Assembly: GCA_905201175.1 (NCBI GenBank) | Contig: CAJKNC010000103.1 | Location: 1 to 5,562 of the forward strand | Length of the DNA stretch: 5,562 bases | Direction: 5' to 3' | DNA from: an uncultured Succinatimonas sp. | GTDB lineage: Bacteria; Pseudomonadota; Gammaproteobacteria; Enterobacterales; Succinivibrionaceae | Shown: positions 5,523 through 5,562 of the stretch, one piece after another | Layout of the letters: each line of letters opens with the position of its first letter | Position numbering within the stretch: position 1 is the first letter of the stretch | Position numbers and translations under genes: made by a program | Notes under the pieces: generated by a model | The model's database searches: none | What the model saw: only the letters and a program-made list of their open reading frames with translations | Told to the model about the DNA's origin: nothing

Positions 5523-5562
5523 ATTTAATAAGTTTTATTTAAATAATTTTGAGAATTTATCT
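5523..5562 (-). other. Edge segment upstream of pnuT; possible tail of another minus-strand gene
   Basis: These 40 bases are almost all A and T. On the minus strand two frames are open from the window edge: one would end in NYLNKTY with its TAA at 5525-5527, two bases before the pnuT ATG; the other would end in DKFSKLFK with TAA at 5535-5537. Either could be the end of an upstream operon gene, or the segment could be a promoter or leader. No thiamine diphosphate riboswitch motif can be seen in the part present. Confidence 0.2.

Noticed and set aside
5523..5562. Thiamine diphosphate riboswitch upstream of the thiamine-type operon
   Set aside because: Only 40 bases are available and none of the conserved thi-box sequence is present; one may lie outside the window.
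1..5562. Novel defence system, mobile element or CRISPR array
   Set aside because: All coding space is taken by recognisable metabolic and tRNA-modification genes; no transposase, integrase, terminal repeats or regularly spaced repeats are seen.

Overview
The window reads as a moderately AT-rich gammaproteobacterial chromosome segment with every gene on the minus strand. The main clue is the order nudJ-mnmA-hflD-purB. This matches the E. coli ymfB(nudJ)-mnmA(trmU)-hflD(ycfC)-purB cluster, and hflD is essentially a gammaproteobacterial gene. The AT-rich coding, divergence from E. coli and the attached vitamin-salvage genes would fit a host-associated or gut lineage (a Succinivibrionaceae-like organism is a guess, not a finding).

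Layout in the direction of transcription (high to low coordinates): a 40-base edge segment that may hold the tail of another gene; a PnuC/PnuT-family vitamin transporter (4944-5522); thiamine pyrophosphokinase (4318-4974), overlapping it by 31 bases; a Nudix hydrolase (3833-4315) two bases further on; a 189-base AT-rich intergenic region holding a TATAAT box, an inverted repeat and a possibly structured leader; nudJ (3176-3643); mnmA (2053-3174) one base after nudJ; hflD (1364-2029); and purB (1-1345), cut by the window start a few codons before its expected end.

The upstream cluster looks like a thiamine salvage operon. The transporter brings in the vitamin, the kinase traps it as thiamine diphosphate, and the Nudix enzyme is a tightly linked partner of unknown substrate. 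The downstream cluster is a conserved housekeeping operon: a Nudix phosphatase of the thiamine-precursor type, tRNA 2-thiouridylation, a membrane-associated helical protein, and a purine biosynthesis lyase. Two gene starts are moved from the longest open frame: hflD to an ATG with a good Shine-Dalgarno (the longer GTG start overlaps that site), and mnmA to an ATG just after the nudJ stop.

I see no mobile element, CRISPR array, RNA gene or clearly novel defence or biosynthetic system. The points most worth a second look are the transporter-kinase-Nudix operon, the altered Nudix box of NudJ, and the nudJ leader, whose folding could hide its ribosome binding site.
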